The notes beneath the pieces are model-generated. The model was not told the origin of the DNA. It did no database searches and saw nothing but the letters and a program-made list of their open reading frames with translations. A stretch of DNA of 64,000 nt from contig NZ_CP045096.1 in NCBI RefSeq assembly GCF_009184865.1, forward strand, positions 5,456,001 through 5,520,000, given 5' to 3'. The translations under genes were made by a program, and so were the position numbers. Numbering within the stretch: position 1 is the stretch's first letter; each line of letters starts with the position of its first letter. The DNA comes from Streptomyces phaeolivaceus. Its GTDB lineage: Bacteria > Actinomycetota > Actinomycetes > Streptomycetales > Streptomycetaceae. Shown piece after piece: positions 1 to 8,628 of this stretch.

Positions 1-1650
1 ACGGAGACCGAGCCCCGTCAGACGGCGCAGTGAGGCGTCGATGTCCACACGGCGCTGTTCGATCAGCCCGTCGGTGTACAGCAGGAGCACGTCCCCGGGC
101 GGCAGCGGCACGGTCGACGCCTCGTGCCCGCCGAGGTCGGTCCCGAGGGGCGGCCCCGCCGGGACCGGCACCAGATCCGTACGGCCCTGGCGGCGCAGCA
201 GCACCGGCGGGGGATGGCCCGCGCTGGAGATCGCGCAGGTGCCGGAGCCGGGGTCGACGAGTGCCAGCAGACAGGTGGCGACCCGGTCGACGCCGATGCT
301 CGCGACCCGGTGGTCGGCCTCGTCCAGGACGCGTTCGACCGGGGCGCCGGACACGGCGAGGGTGCGCAGCAGCGAGCGGTAGTGGCTCATGGCGACGGCC
401 GCGGTGAACCCGTGGCCCATCACATCCCCCACGACCTGGAGGGTCTGCCCCGAGGGCAGCGCGATCGAGTCGCACCAGTCCCCGCCGACCAGCGCGTGCC
501 GCCCCGCCGGCAGATAGCGGGAGGCGACCTCGACGTCCGGGTGCGGGACACCGGGCTCCGACAGCAGCGCGCGCTGCAACTCCAGGGCCATGTCGTGCTC
601 GAAGGAGTACTGCCGCGCGTTGTCGATGGCGACGGCGGCCCGACCGGCGAGATCCTGCGCGACGATGACGTCCTCGTCGGTGAAGGGGGCGGAGTCGCCG
701 CCCCTGAACAGGGCGAGGAGGCCGACCGGATGTCCCTTGGTCGGCAGGGGTACGCACAGGAGGGAGTGGATCTCCGCCGCGCGCATCGACCTCAACTTGG
801 ACGGCGGCACATGCATGTCGAGCAGTACGTCGTCCGTGACGAGGTTTCCCACCCAGGGTCGGCCGGTGTCCAGGCACATCCTGGGCTGTGAGCCACGGCG
901 GGCGTCGAGGTACTCCCCGATGTTCCTGATCGCTCCCAGGCTGCTGACGCCGTCCGGGCCTCCGGCGACGGCGACGACGCGCAGCCGTACGACACCGGGA
1001 GCCGGGGGCGGGGCGTCACAGGACTCCTCCTCCAGCGTGCTGACGCTCGCCCGGTCGGCCAGGATCGGCACCACGAAGTCGGCCAGCTCGGCGCAGGTCT
1101 CCCGCACACCGAGCGTCGTACCGATGCGGGTGGTGGCGGTGTCGAGCAGGGCGAGGCGTTGCTGCGTCCGCTCCAGGTCGTCCATGGACTGTCGCAGCCC
1201 GCTGACCTCGATCGCGATGCCGCACAGTCCGGTGACCCGTCCGTTCTCCTCCAACCGGTGGTAGACCGCGCTCCACTGGCGGTTCGGAAACGGCGAGCTG
1301 GCGTGCGTCCTGCCCGTGACGGACAGCTCGCGGGGGCGGCCGTCTTCGAGGACCATGCGCAGGATCTCCTCCGAGCGGTGGACGCCCGGCAGTACCTCGG
1401 CCATGGTCCGGCTGCGGAAGGCCGAAGGGGGCACCCCGCTCATCCGGGCCATCGCGGCGTTGACGTAGCGGTAGCGCAGCCGGTGGTCCAGGACCGCCAC
1501 CGCGGCGGGCGTACCGTCCAGGAGGCGGCGCAGGATCCCGTACTCGTGGGCCTGTTCCACCACCTCGCCGGGCGCGTCCGCGACGGCGGACAGCAGCGTG
1601 TCCTCGGCGCCCGTGAAGAGCCACTTGAGCGGCAGCCGGTCGTAGCCCAC
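1..1650 (-). CDS. PAS-GAF-SpoIIE (PP2C-type) serine phosphatase, 3' end outside window
   Basis: The reading frame is open from a GTG at 1650 to the window edge (550 codons, no stop), so the C-terminus is missing. The GTG follows a GAGGAGG site at 7-nt spacing. Domains in order: a PAS-like segment (about residues 40-150, with LDHRLRYRYVNAAMARMSGV), a GAF domain (about 170-345, with LLCVPL and AVAIDNARQY), then a SpoIIE/PP2C phosphatase domain from about 370. The metal-binding signatures GGDWCDS, VGDVMGHG and LLYTDG are present; GGDW is usually followed by Y-D, here C-D. Such proteins dephosphorylate anti-anti-sigma factors in partner-switching pathways after the PAS/GAF module senses a ligand or redox state. 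No membrane segment is seen, so it is probably cytosolic. The specific partner is unknown. Confidence 0.93.
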   Translation of the reverse strand, partial: MGYDRLPLKWLFTGAEDTLLSAVADAPGEVVEQAHEYGILRRLLDGTPAAVAVLDHRLRYRYVNAAMARMSGVPPSAFRSRTMAEVLPGVHRSEEILRMVLEDGRPRELSVTGRTHASSPFPNRQWSAVYHRLEENGRVTGLCGIAIEVSGLRQSMDDLERTQQRLALLDTATTRIGTTLGVRETCAELADFVVPILADRASVSTLEEESCDAPPPAPGVVRLRVVAVAGGPDGVSSLGAIRNIGEYLDARRGSQPRMCLDTGRPWVGNLVTDDVLLDMHVPPSKLRSMRAAEIHSLLCVPLPTKGHPVGLLALFRGGDSAPFTDEDVIVAQDLAGRAAVAIDNARQYSFEHDMALELQRALLSEPGVPHPDVEVASRYLPAGRHALVGGDWCDSIALPSGQTLQVVGDVMGHGFTAAVAMSHYRSLLRTLAVSGAPVERVLDEADHRVASIGVDRVATCLLALVDPGSGTCAISSAGHPPPVLLRRQGRTDLVPVPAGPPLGTDLGGHEASTVPLPPGDVLLLYTDGLIEQRRVDIDASLRRLTGLGLR

Positions 1651-1782
1651 GCCGGACCCTCCTCACGTGCCCCTGACGAGGTCATGCCTCCGTCCAGTCT
1701 GTCCCAGCCACAGCGGGGCCGCACCCGGGGGCCACGGCCCCCCGCAGGCCATGGCCCCCGGGTTCACGCCCCACCCCGCCGC

Positions 1783-2283
1783 TCAGAAGCTGGGCGGCGG
1801 TACCGCCCTCGTCGTCGCTCTCAGGCCGAGGTGGTCGTCCGGGTCCTGGAGCCGGGTGCCCTGGGTCGCCAGCATGCGGCGGACGGCCGGGGCGGGCACG
1901 CGGATCACCACCGGGCGGCGCAGGGTCAGTTCCCGCGCGGCGGTTCCGGTACGGGAGGCGCGCACCCGGTTGGTGACCTGGGCGACCACCCGTACGTCCA
2001 GGGTGAACTGGACGAGGACGGACTCCGGTTCGGGTTTGTGCGGCGGCGTCGTGCCGGAGGCGTTCGCCGCCGCGTCGGCCGAACCGCCCGCGCCGCCCGC
2101 GTTGCCCATCAGCCGGTTCAGCCGGAACTGGTCGGCGTTGAGCAGTCCCGCGCCCGCCAGTCCGTACGCCGAGGGTCGCCTCGACCGGCACCCGCAACGC
2201 ACGCGCGAGGCCCCGGGAGACCCCTCCACCCACTCCGGCCTCATTCGTCGCCCCGGCCACACCGGTACGCCAACTACCGTACA
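1783..2283 (-). pseudogene. Hypothetical protein with a one-base frameshift
   Basis: Two abutting minus-strand frames read as one coding-like protein. The first starts MYGSWRTGVAGATNEAG at 2283 and runs to about VEATLG near 2172; the second continues YGLAGAGLLNADQFRLN and ends PPPSF with a TGA at 1783. Removing one base near 2172 joins them into a protein of about 165 residues, with a hydrophilic middle (TTPPHKPEPES) and a Val/Arg-rich C-terminal half. I do not recognise the family. No clear ribosome site precedes the ATG. The frameshift may be genuine decay or a sequencing error in a GC-rich run; strand and frame composition support former coding. It sits between the phosphatase and the DUF7144 gene. 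Confidence 0.5.
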
Positions 2284-2518
2284 TCCGGGGGCTGTTGACT
2301 TCCCGACCCGACCGCTCCGGGCGACAGGGCAAGGCGAGCACGGCTCGTGGTGAGGGGGGAGTGCGGAGCGGGGGAGCTGTGCCGCCCGCCCGGCCCCCGG
2401 CACCTGCCGCCCCCCGGCTTCGGAATGCCGAGGGGGTGGCGTGGTGTCACGCTGGGACGAGGGAACGAGTCGGTCCGGGGTGTCCGACCGGACGGCTCTC
2501 CGACCCGAGGAGGCCGAC

Positions 2519-2971
2519 ATGGCCAGTGGCGCCACCCGAACCGGATCGGCCGACGTCGACCCACGCCCATGGCACGGGCCCACATCCGGTACCACCGTCC
2601 TCGCGGCAGTGCTGATGATCTTCGGCGGGGCGATGGCGATCTTCGAGGGGATCACGGCGATCGCCGAGGACGACCTGTTCCTCGCCACACGCGACTACGT
2701 TTTCGAGTTCAGCCTGACGGGCTGGGGCTGGGTCCACCTCGTCCTGGGAACCGTCCTCGTCCTCGCGGGGTGCGCCGTGCTCGGCGGAGCCCTGTGGGCG
2801 CGCTTCTTCGGCGTGGCCGTGGCCGGGCTCGGCGCGCTCGCCAACTTCCTGTGGGTGCCGTACTACCCGCTGTGGGCCCTGTCGTTGGTGGCCGTCAACC
2901 TCTTCATCGTCTGGGCGCTCTGCGTGGGTATGCACCGGGAGGCCGACGACGGCCGCGGCCGTGTGACGTGA
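2519..2971 (+). CDS. DUF7144-type four-helix membrane protein
   Basis: A 150-residue protein. The ATG at 2519 is chosen over an upstream in-frame start because GAGGAGG lies 6 nt before it. A short hydrophilic N-terminus (with WHGPTSGTT) is followed by four hydrophobic segments: LAAVLMIFGGAMAIFEGI, WVHLVLGTVLVLAGCAVL, FFGVAVAGLGALANFL and ALSLVAVNLFIVWALCVG. This arrangement and the conserved YYPLW loop match the small actinobacterial membrane family now called DUF7144. The biochemical role is unknown. It is a single gene, convergent with the hypothetical gene that ends at 3000. Confidence 0.85.
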   Translation: MASGATRTGSADVDPRPWHGPTSGTTVLAAVLMIFGGAMAIFEGITAIAEDDLFLATRDYVFEFSLTGWGWVHLVLGTVLVLAGCAVLGGALWARFFGVAVAGLGALANFLWVPYYPLWALSLVAVNLFIVWALCVGMHREADDGRGRVT

Positions 2972-2999
2972 CCAGGCCCTGCCCGCCCACGCCCGGCGA

Positions 3000-3458
3000 T
3001 CACGGCCGGCCCACCAGCGCCGCGTACGCCCGCCCGATCTCGCCCAGGTACTGCGCCAGATCGAAGCGGGCCTCCTCGACGGGCCCGCCGTCGGGGCCCG
3101 GGTACGCCAGGCCGGACCAGATGACCGTCCCGCCGCGCAGCCGGATGCGGACGGTCAGCGTGTCCGACTCGGGCGTGGGCCCCGGCTCCGGCCGTGCCCG
3201 GGTCGCCACCTCCACCGTGCGCGGCATGTCCGTCGGACAGAGCGGCCCGCCCGGCCGGAGCAGCCGCTCCGGACCGAGGCCGACCATGCCGCTGTCGCCG
3301 CGCGTGATCATGTCGAGGCCGTCGACGAAGAGGTAGGTGTGGACGCCGGTGCACACCGGAGGCCCAGGACACGCGCCGACGAGCAAGGTGCTCACCGCGC
3401 CCTCGCCCTGCCCGGCGGCCCCGGAGGCCCGCACCGTGCGCGGCGCCCTACGCGGCAT
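3000..3458 (-). CDS. Hypothetical protein, about 152 residues
   Basis: The coding frame runs from an ATG at 3458 to a TGA at 3000. An alternative in-frame GTG lies near 3395 (reading VSTLLVGACPG). The second half is coding-like: LTVRIRLRGGTVIWSG followed by EEARFDLAQYLGEIGRAYAAL, an amphipathic C-terminal helix. No transmembrane segment, signal peptide or known motif is visible, and the family is not recognised. It lies just downstream of the lipoprotein gene on the same strand (58-nt gap), so the two may be co-transcribed. Confidence 0.6.
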   Translation of the reverse strand: MPRRAPRTVRASGAAGQGEGAVSTLLVGACPGPPVCTGVHTYLFVDGLDMITRGDSGMVGLGPERLLRPGGPLCPTDMPRTVEVATRARPEPGPTPESDTLTVRIRLRGGTVIWSGLAYPGPDGGPVEEARFDLAQYLGEIGRAYAALVGRP

Positions 3459-3516
3459 CCACCTGCTCCGACGTCATGGACCGATGGTAACGACGCCGCC
3501 GGGGCGAGGGTACGGG

Positions 3517-4371
3517 TCAGTTGTCGTCGCGGATGCTGGTCGCGATGCCGTTGCTGATCACGACCTCCGCGGAGAAACCCTTCTTGGCGGCGGCCTCCAG
3601 CTCGGCCTCGGTGCACTCCTTGCCGCCCTCGCCGCCGGGGCCGGTGTTCACGGCGTCGCAGATGTCGTCGTAGCCGATGATCTCGGTGTCCTCGGAGACG
3701 AAGAACTGCTGCTCGGTGCCCTTGGAGTCGGAGACCGTGTACTTGCCGGGCGCGAGGTAGGAGACGTTCCCGAACCAGGTGCCGCTGACGCCCTCGCCCT
3801 TGTCGATGCCTTCGACGGCGGTGTCACGGGAGTCGGAGTCAGAGCCGGAGTCGGACCCGGAACCGGAACCGGAACCACCACCGGAACCGCTGCCGCTGCC
3901 ACTGCCACTGCCGGAGCCCTGCTGGGCCGCGCGCCGCTCCGTCACCAGGGTCGCGACGCCGTCCTTCATCTTCACGTCGGCGTTCACGGCGGCCTTCTTG
4001 GTGGCGGCCTCCAACTGGTCCAGCGTGCACGGCGCGTCCACCTTGGACCCCGCCTCCCCGCAGATGGTGCCGGTGCCGTAGACCTCGGTGTCGTCGGCGA
4101 CCCAGAACAGCTGGTCGTCCTTGCCGGACACGGACACGATGTACTTGCCCGGGGCCAGATAGCTGACCTGGCCGTTGTCGAACGAGCCGCTGACGCCCTT
4201 GGCACCCTTGGCGTTCGACGCCTTCTCCGCGACCGAGGCCTTGTCCGATCCGCCCGCGCCGGACGAACCGGACGAGTCGGCGTCGGCGCCGTTCTGGCAT
4301 GCGGTCATCAGCAGTCCGGCGGTGATCGCGGCGGTGACGACGACGGCCTTGCGGAGGTGGCGGTTGATCAC
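3517..4371 (-). CDS. Secreted lipoprotein with two repeated domains and a Gly-Ser linker
   Basis: A 284-residue protein from a GTG at 4371, preceded by GGAAGGA. The N-terminus carries a lipoprotein signal (KAVVVTAAITAGLLMTAC; lipobox MTAC), so it should be anchored on the outer face of the membrane. Two homologous modules follow. Each contains GVSG, VSYLAPGKY and an acidic DDTE or EDTE strand, then a cysteine pair (TICGE/PCTLDQ and DICDA/KECTEAE) and a helix with AAxKK. They are joined by a linker of alternating Gly-Ser and Ser-Asp at about 3838-3920. The duplicated domain resembles small Streptomyces secreted proteins of unknown function. The cysteine pairs suggest one disulfide per module. 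Confidence 0.85.
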   Translation of the reverse strand: MINRHLRKAVVVTAAITAGLLMTACQNGADADSSGSSGAGGSDKASVAEKASNAKGAKGVSGSFDNGQVSYLAPGKYIVSVSGKDDQLFWVADDTEVYGTGTICGEAGSKVDAPCTLDQLEAATKKAAVNADVKMKDGVATLVTERRAAQQGSGSGSGSGSGSGGGSGSGSGSDSGSDSDSRDTAVEGIDKGEGVSGTWFGNVSYLAPGKYTVSDSKGTEQQFFVSEDTEIIGYDDICDAVNTGPGGEGGKECTEAELEAAAKKGFSAEVVISNGIATSIRDDN

Positions 4372-4571
4372 GGGGGTGGTTCCTTCCGGGGGCGGGGCGG
4401 GGGGAGATCCGGCGGCGGTTCCGTCGGCTTCCCGGTCCTGCGTCGAGCAGGACACCGGGTAGGAGGGGGCGCGGAGCCCGTTGGTCACGCCCGTCCCCCC
4501 TTCAGGACACCGCTGTTGCAGAGCGGTGACACAACGCGGCTGCTGGGAACGGCGGTTGGTGGACACCCCGT

Positions 4572-6272
4572 TCACCCCGTGAACGCGGCCCCCGCCTTCC
4601 TGACATGCAGCACATGCCCGTCCAGCGGCAGCGGTGACCGGCCCACCAGGGTCAGGCCCGCGTCCGCGAAGAGGCGCCCGTAGTGGCCGGCCCGCCGCTC
4701 GCGTCCGCCGACGTTGCACATCATGTGGAGATCCCAGGCGGTCGCCAGCGAGACCGAGCCGTCGGAGGGGAGCACGCGTTCGACGACGAGCAGATCCGCG
4801 TGCTCGGGCATCGCGCGGGCGCAGTGGCGCAGGATCTCGCGGCAGCGCTCGTCGTCCCAGTCGTGCAGGACACGGGACAGGACGTAGACGTCACCACCCG
4901 TGGGTACGTCCGCGAAGTCACCGGTCACAAAGGCGCAGCGCGCGCCGAGGCCGGCCTGCTCCAGCCGCAGCCGGGCGGCCTCGACGGCGTGCGCCCGCTC
5001 CAGCAGCACCCCGTTCAGCCCCGGGTGCGCGGCGAGGATCCGGCCGAGCAACTCCCCGTTGCCGCCCGCGACATCGACCACCGTGGCCCCGGCGGGCGCC
5101 CCGGCCGCGGCGGTCAGCACCGGATGCGTGGGCACCGGGTCGAACATGGCGGCCCCGGCGGCCATCGACCGGTCGAAGAGTTCGGCGAGTTCGGGGTCGC
5201 GGGCGAAGTGGTCGAAGTGGTTCTCGCCGAAGAGATGCTCGAAGGCGACCTGCCCCGTGCGCACGGTGTGCCCGAGCCCGCCGAAGGACTCGTAGAACGG
5301 CCCGCCGTACATCAGCGCCAGCGCCCGCATCGACCCCGGCGCACCGTCCCGCAGCAGCGCGCCCGTCTCCGTGAGCCGGAAGCCGTCGCGGCCCTCCGTC
5401 ACCGCGCCCAGCATCGCGACATAGCGCAGCAGCGTCGCCAGGTTCCGCGGCTCCGCACCGACCTCCCGCGCCAGCTCCTCCACACCCACCCCGCGTTCGC
5501 CGTCCATGGCGTCGGGCACCCGGAGTTGGGCGAACACGGCCAGCGCCTGTGTCGTCCAGGCCCCGGTCAGCAGGCGCAGGAGCGTTTCGGCAGGCTGTCG
5601 GGCGCGATGCTCGGCGAGGTGGGCGGCGAGCACGTCACGGTGGTCGCCGGGGACGTACAACTCCACACGCCGACAACCGACCTTCGCCTCGGCGGGCGCC
5701 CCGAAGTAGAAGACCGTGCCGTTCTCGTGCGGGTTGTAGCCACCGCCGTCCGGGGTGGCTCCGTAGCGCGCGAAGGTCGCGCACAGGCCACGCAGCACCA
5801 GCGGATTCGGCGACGCGACATCGAAGGCGACATGCGTCTCGTGCGCCTGTTTACGCTCGTGCGCGGCGATCTCGTCCAGCCCCGACCCCGGCGGCACGGT
5901 CAGCGCGAACACCTCGACCGTACGGTGCGCCCCGTCCACGCCGGCCACCGCCGGGCGCAGGATGCCGACGTCCAGCTCGGCGGCCGGCCGTCGATGCCGT
6001 ACGGCCAGTCGCTCGCGTACGACGACACTCGGCCGCGGCGGCAGGGCCGCGTCGAGCCCGCAGTCGCCGAGCATGGCGCGCAACTCCGCCTCGTCCGAGG
6101 GGAAGACGAGCAGCGCGGCATGTGAGAAACGACAGTGCTCCACGAGAGTCCGCAGCTCCGGACCGTCGAGCCCGGGGAACAGGAGCGGCAACAGGGCGGC
6201 GGTGTCCTGCTGCTTGACGAAGTCGACCGTCGCGAGCAGACGGGACGTGTCGCCCGACGGCGTCGTGATCAT
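4572..6272 (-). CDS. Two-part O-methyltransferase (plant-type SAM-dependent fold at the C-terminus)
   Basis: A 566-residue protein. The ATG at 6272 (MITTPSGD) is preferred because GAGGG lies 7 nt upstream; an in-frame ATG at 6287 is possible. The C-terminal 330 residues are a classic O-methyltransferase: a dimerisation helix region (LLRLLTGAWTTQALAVFAQL), the SAM loop VVDVAGGNGELLGRI near residue 394, and VLHDWDDERC near 470 with the usual catalytic histidine. The N-terminal 230 residues form an extra domain of uncertain kind, rich in His and Arg. It lies 49 nt downstream of a PobA-like flavin hydroxylase on the same strand, so the pair probably hydroxylates and then O-methylates an aromatic acid. 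The substrate cannot be read from sequence. Confidence 0.88.
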   Translation of the reverse strand: MITTPSGDTSRLLATVDFVKQQDTAALLPLLFPGLDGPELRTLVEHCRFSHAALLVFPSDEAELRAMLGDCGLDAALPPRPSVVVRERLAVRHRRPAAELDVGILRPAVAGVDGAHRTVEVFALTVPPGSGLDEIAAHERKQAHETHVAFDVASPNPLVLRGLCATFARYGATPDGGGYNPHENGTVFYFGAPAEAKVGCRRVELYVPGDHRDVLAAHLAEHRARQPAETLLRLLTGAWTTQALAVFAQLRVPDAMDGERGVGVEELAREVGAEPRNLATLLRYVAMLGAVTEGRDGFRLTETGALLRDGAPGSMRALALMYGGPFYESFGGLGHTVRTGQVAFEHLFGENHFDHFARDPELAELFDRSMAAGAAMFDPVPTHPVLTAAAGAPAGATVVDVAGGNGELLGRILAAHPGLNGVLLERAHAVEAARLRLEQAGLGARCAFVTGDFADVPTGGDVYVLSRVLHDWDDERCREILRHCARAMPEHADLLVVERVLPSDGSVSLATAWDLHMMCNVGGRERRAGHYGRLFADAGLTLVGRSPLPLDGHVLHVRKAGAAFTG

Positions 6273-6321
6273 TACGGGAACCCTCATTCGGTACAGGCGG
6301 AAGTGCGGGGTGGAAGGGGAC

Positions 6322-7566
6322 TTAGACACCGACGTAGTGCTCGGCGAACCAGTCCTGGTGGCTGCGCGAAGTCCGCAGCGAGTCGATGCGGGAACGCCGC
6401 AGGGAGTCATGGAACGGAGAGGCGCCGCCGGCCGAGCCGTCCGACCAGCCCTCCGACGAGCCGTGCCCGCCGTGCCCGCCAGGCCCGCCGTGCAGCAACC
6501 GGATCATCCAGTGCGAGAACTCCTGCGCGCGCCAGATGTACGGCAGACACCGCGCGGAGTAGGCGTCGAGCCCCTTGGAGTCGCGGTGGACGAGGTCGTC
6601 GGCCAGGGCGTCGGCGAGGATCTCCGCCTCCAGGACCGCGAGATTGGCGCCCTTGGCGGCGGAGGGGCTGACGAGGCCGGCGGCGTCCCCGGCGAGGAAC
6701 AGCGAGCCGTGGCGCAGGGGTTCGAGGACGTCGGACTCCAGGTCGACGACGGCGCGTTGCACGACACGCCCCCGGTGCAGGGGGCCGTACTCCGCTCCCC
6801 GCATCCGCAGGTCCAGCTCGTCCCAGATCCGTTGCTCGGACCAGGAGTCGGCCGCCGTACCGCGCGCGCACTGCACGTAGTAGCGGGTGATCTCGCTCGT
6901 ACGCGCCATGTGCCCGGCGAATCCCCGTTCGTGCACCGCGTATCCGACGGCGTCCATACTGGGCGGCGCCTCGGCGAGCAGCCCGAGCCAGGTCACGCCG
7001 TGGTCGCAGTGGTGCCGGCGCACCGTCCCGGTCGGCAGCGAACGCCGGGCGGCGCCGTGCCGCCCGTCGCACCCGGCGACGTACCGCGCGCCCCAACGGC
7101 CGGGCCGACCGTCCGCCTCGCGCACGGTCACCGAGGGACGGTCGGTGTCGGCGTCGAGGACGGCGACCGCCTCGGTGCCGAACTCGACCCGGCCGCCGAC
7201 GGCCAGGAAACGTGTCAACAGGTCGGTGACCAGCAGCTGTTGGGGGTAGACGGTGTGCCGCTCACCCCGCCCGAGCCCGCCGTAGTCGAGCCGGAACCGG
7301 CCGTCCGCGCTGCGGAACTCGCAGGTGCTGTGCGCCTGTCCGTGCCGCCGCAGCCCCTCGGCCAGCCCGTGCCGCTCCAGGATCCGTACGGTGTTGGCCG
7401 CCAGGAACCCGGCGCGCGCCCGCGTCTGGATGTGCGCGCGCTCGGCGCGCTCCAGGACGACGCAGTCGACCCCCCTGTTCTGAAGAAGATTGCCGAGCAC
7501 GAGCCCCGCCGGTCCGGCACCGAGAACGACGACATCGGTTGCCCTCCTGCTCTGACTGTCTGTCAC
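6322..7566 (-). CDS. FAD-dependent aromatic hydroxylase, 4-hydroxybenzoate 3-monooxygenase (PobA) type
   Basis: A 414-residue class A flavoprotein monooxygenase. The N-terminal GAGPAGLVLGNLL dinucleotide fold is at residues 14-27, LERAERAHIQTRARAGFL follows as in the PobA family, and the second FAD motif SLFLAGDAAGLVSPSAAKGAN lies near 290. Length is close to the roughly 394 residues usual for PobA, with an extra Gly/His-rich stretch (GGPGGHGGHGSSEG) in the C-terminal part. The start is a GTG at 7566 with a weak ribosome site. A stronger AGGAGG site precedes an out-of-frame ATG 31 nt inside the gene and is disregarded. Paired with the methyltransferase downstream; a likely operator lies just upstream at 7592-7614. 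Confidence 0.88.
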   Translation of the reverse strand: MTDSQSRRATDVVVLGAGPAGLVLGNLLQNRGVDCVVLERAERAHIQTRARAGFLAANTVRILERHGLAEGLRRHGQAHSTCEFRSADGRFRLDYGGLGRGERHTVYPQQLLVTDLLTRFLAVGGRVEFGTEAVAVLDADTDRPSVTVREADGRPGRWGARYVAGCDGRHGAARRSLPTGTVRRHHCDHGVTWLGLLAEAPPSMDAVGYAVHERGFAGHMARTSEITRYYVQCARGTAADSWSEQRIWDELDLRMRGAEYGPLHRGRVVQRAVVDLESDVLEPLRHGSLFLAGDAAGLVSPSAAKGANLAVLEAEILADALADDLVHRDSKGLDAYSARCLPYIWRAQEFSHWMIRLLHGGPGGHGGHGSSEGWSDGSAGGASPFHDSLRRSRIDSLRTSRSHQDWFAEHYVGV

Positions 7567-7591
7567 GAGAGGGGATGGTAGGTCCCATGAA

Positions 7592-7614
7592 GTGACTTAC
7601 TTGACATAAATCAC
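7592..7614. promoter_or_regulatory. Inverted-repeat operator candidate upstream of the hydroxylase/methyltransferase operon
   Basis: A 23-bp imperfect palindrome with half-sites GTGACTTACTT and (opposite strand) GTGATTTATGT matches at 8 of 11 positions. Its centre is about 37 bp upstream of the GTG start at 7566, where a MarR- or GntR-type repressor would bind. It stands out as AT-rich in a GC-rich setting. No regulator gene is adjacent, so the binding protein is unknown. Confidence 0.45.
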
Positions 7615-7751
7615 CCGAATGGGAAGAGCCATAGCAGTGCGCCGGGGCGCACGCCCCCAAGCAGCACGCGCCCCCAGGTCACGCGCTGTCACCTCCAGCC
7701 GCGCGCTCTCCCCTCGGCCTCCCCTCGGCCTCCTCCCGGCCCTCCCTCCCG

Positions 7752-8628
7752 GCATCTCGCGGCCCCTCCCCTCTGAAGGGTTCCATCCCGGACCACAGGT
7801 ACCCGCAGCGCGAGAACCAGACCCGCAAGGCCCTGGTCGAGGCCAAGCAGGCCCTCGCGACGCTGCTCACCCAGCTGGCGGCGGCGGACAACGCCCCCGG
7901 CGGGCAACGCCCCCGGCGGCCAACTGCTGACCGGTTTCCAGTCGGGCTTCCCCGCGTTCCGGGCCGCGACGCCCGCGCAGATCGCCACGTTCCTGCCGCG
8001 GATCATCGAGGTCGTACGGCGCGTCCAGTCCGGCCTGAACGCCGAGGGCGCCGAGGGCGCCGAGATCACCCTGGTGGGCGACGGCGGTGCCGACCCCGGG
8101 GTCGCCGGCTGGGTCGCCCCCAGCGCGAGCGACCTGTACAACCGCGTCTTCCACCCCAACCAGCGGAAGAGCAGGGGCCTTCCGACCATGGACGCGGGCC
8201 GGAGCGGACCGATCAATCTCACCGACGAGGGCCAGAACGCCTGGTACATCATCCACGAGGCGACCCACCGCTTCGCGGGCACGCTGGACTACCCGTACAG
8301 CGCGCGCGACATGGAGTTGCAGGAGGAGGACGGCAACGCCGCGACGGACGCCCTGGTGCCCGAGGGGGCGGCGGAGCGCGAGGCGACCATGCTCGGCAAG
8401 CGCGCCCTGCGGGACCCCGCCACGTACAGCGGCGCGAACGACGGCTCCAACCGTCAGCCGGACTGGTACGCCATGGGACGGCGCGCCCTGATGAACGCCG
8501 ACTCCTACGCCCAGTTCATCCTGATCGCGACGGGCTACCGGGCCCCGCGCGTCCGACGGCGCCGCCCGGTCACCGTCGCGTGGTGGACGGCTGGAGGAGC
8601 TGGTCGACGGGCGCGTAGTCGTCGGTGA
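7752..8628 (+). pseudogene. Aspzincin-like (M35-type) zinc metallopeptidase gene, frameshifted and without a proper start
   Basis: Coding-like sequence begins YPQRENQTRKALVEAKQALA in one frame near 7800 and then switches frame at about 7905, continuing QLLTGFQSGFPAFRAATPAQ. The catalytic part HEATHRFAGTLDYPYS contains HEXXH plus the GTxDxxY signature of aspzincins (deuterolysin and lysine-specific metallo-endopeptidases), where the Asp is the third zinc ligand. The frame switch coincides with a 16-bp tandem duplication (7889-7920); removing one copy restores a continuous frame. No ATG or GTG start lies upstream in the first frame, so the 5' end also appears lost. The 3' end overlaps the end of the convergent spermidine-synthase fusion gene. 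Confidence 0.65.
7889..7920 (+). repeat. 16-bp tandem duplication that breaks the metallopeptidase frame
   Basis: Two adjacent 16-bp units (7889-7904 and 7905-7920) differ at one base; each begins CAACGCCCCCGGCGG. Because 16 is not a multiple of three, the second unit shifts the frame. Deleting it restores the sequence AADNAPGGQLLTGF. Confidence 0.85.

Noticed and set aside
4683..6125. A 480-residue plus-strand frame opposite the methyltransferase
   Set aside because: A shadow of the methyltransferase; low complexity and no known domain.
7215..7535. A short minus-strand frame starting at an ATG with a perfect AGGAGG site inside the hydroxylase gene
   Set aside because: It runs out of frame through the FAD-binding region of the hydroxylase. 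The peptide has no coding features; the ribosome-site match is probably chance.
7600..7640. A plus-strand promoter based on TTGACA near 7601
   Set aside because: No matching -10 hexamer lies 16-19 bp further, and the gene downstream has no start. The bases are better explained as part of the inverted-repeat operator.
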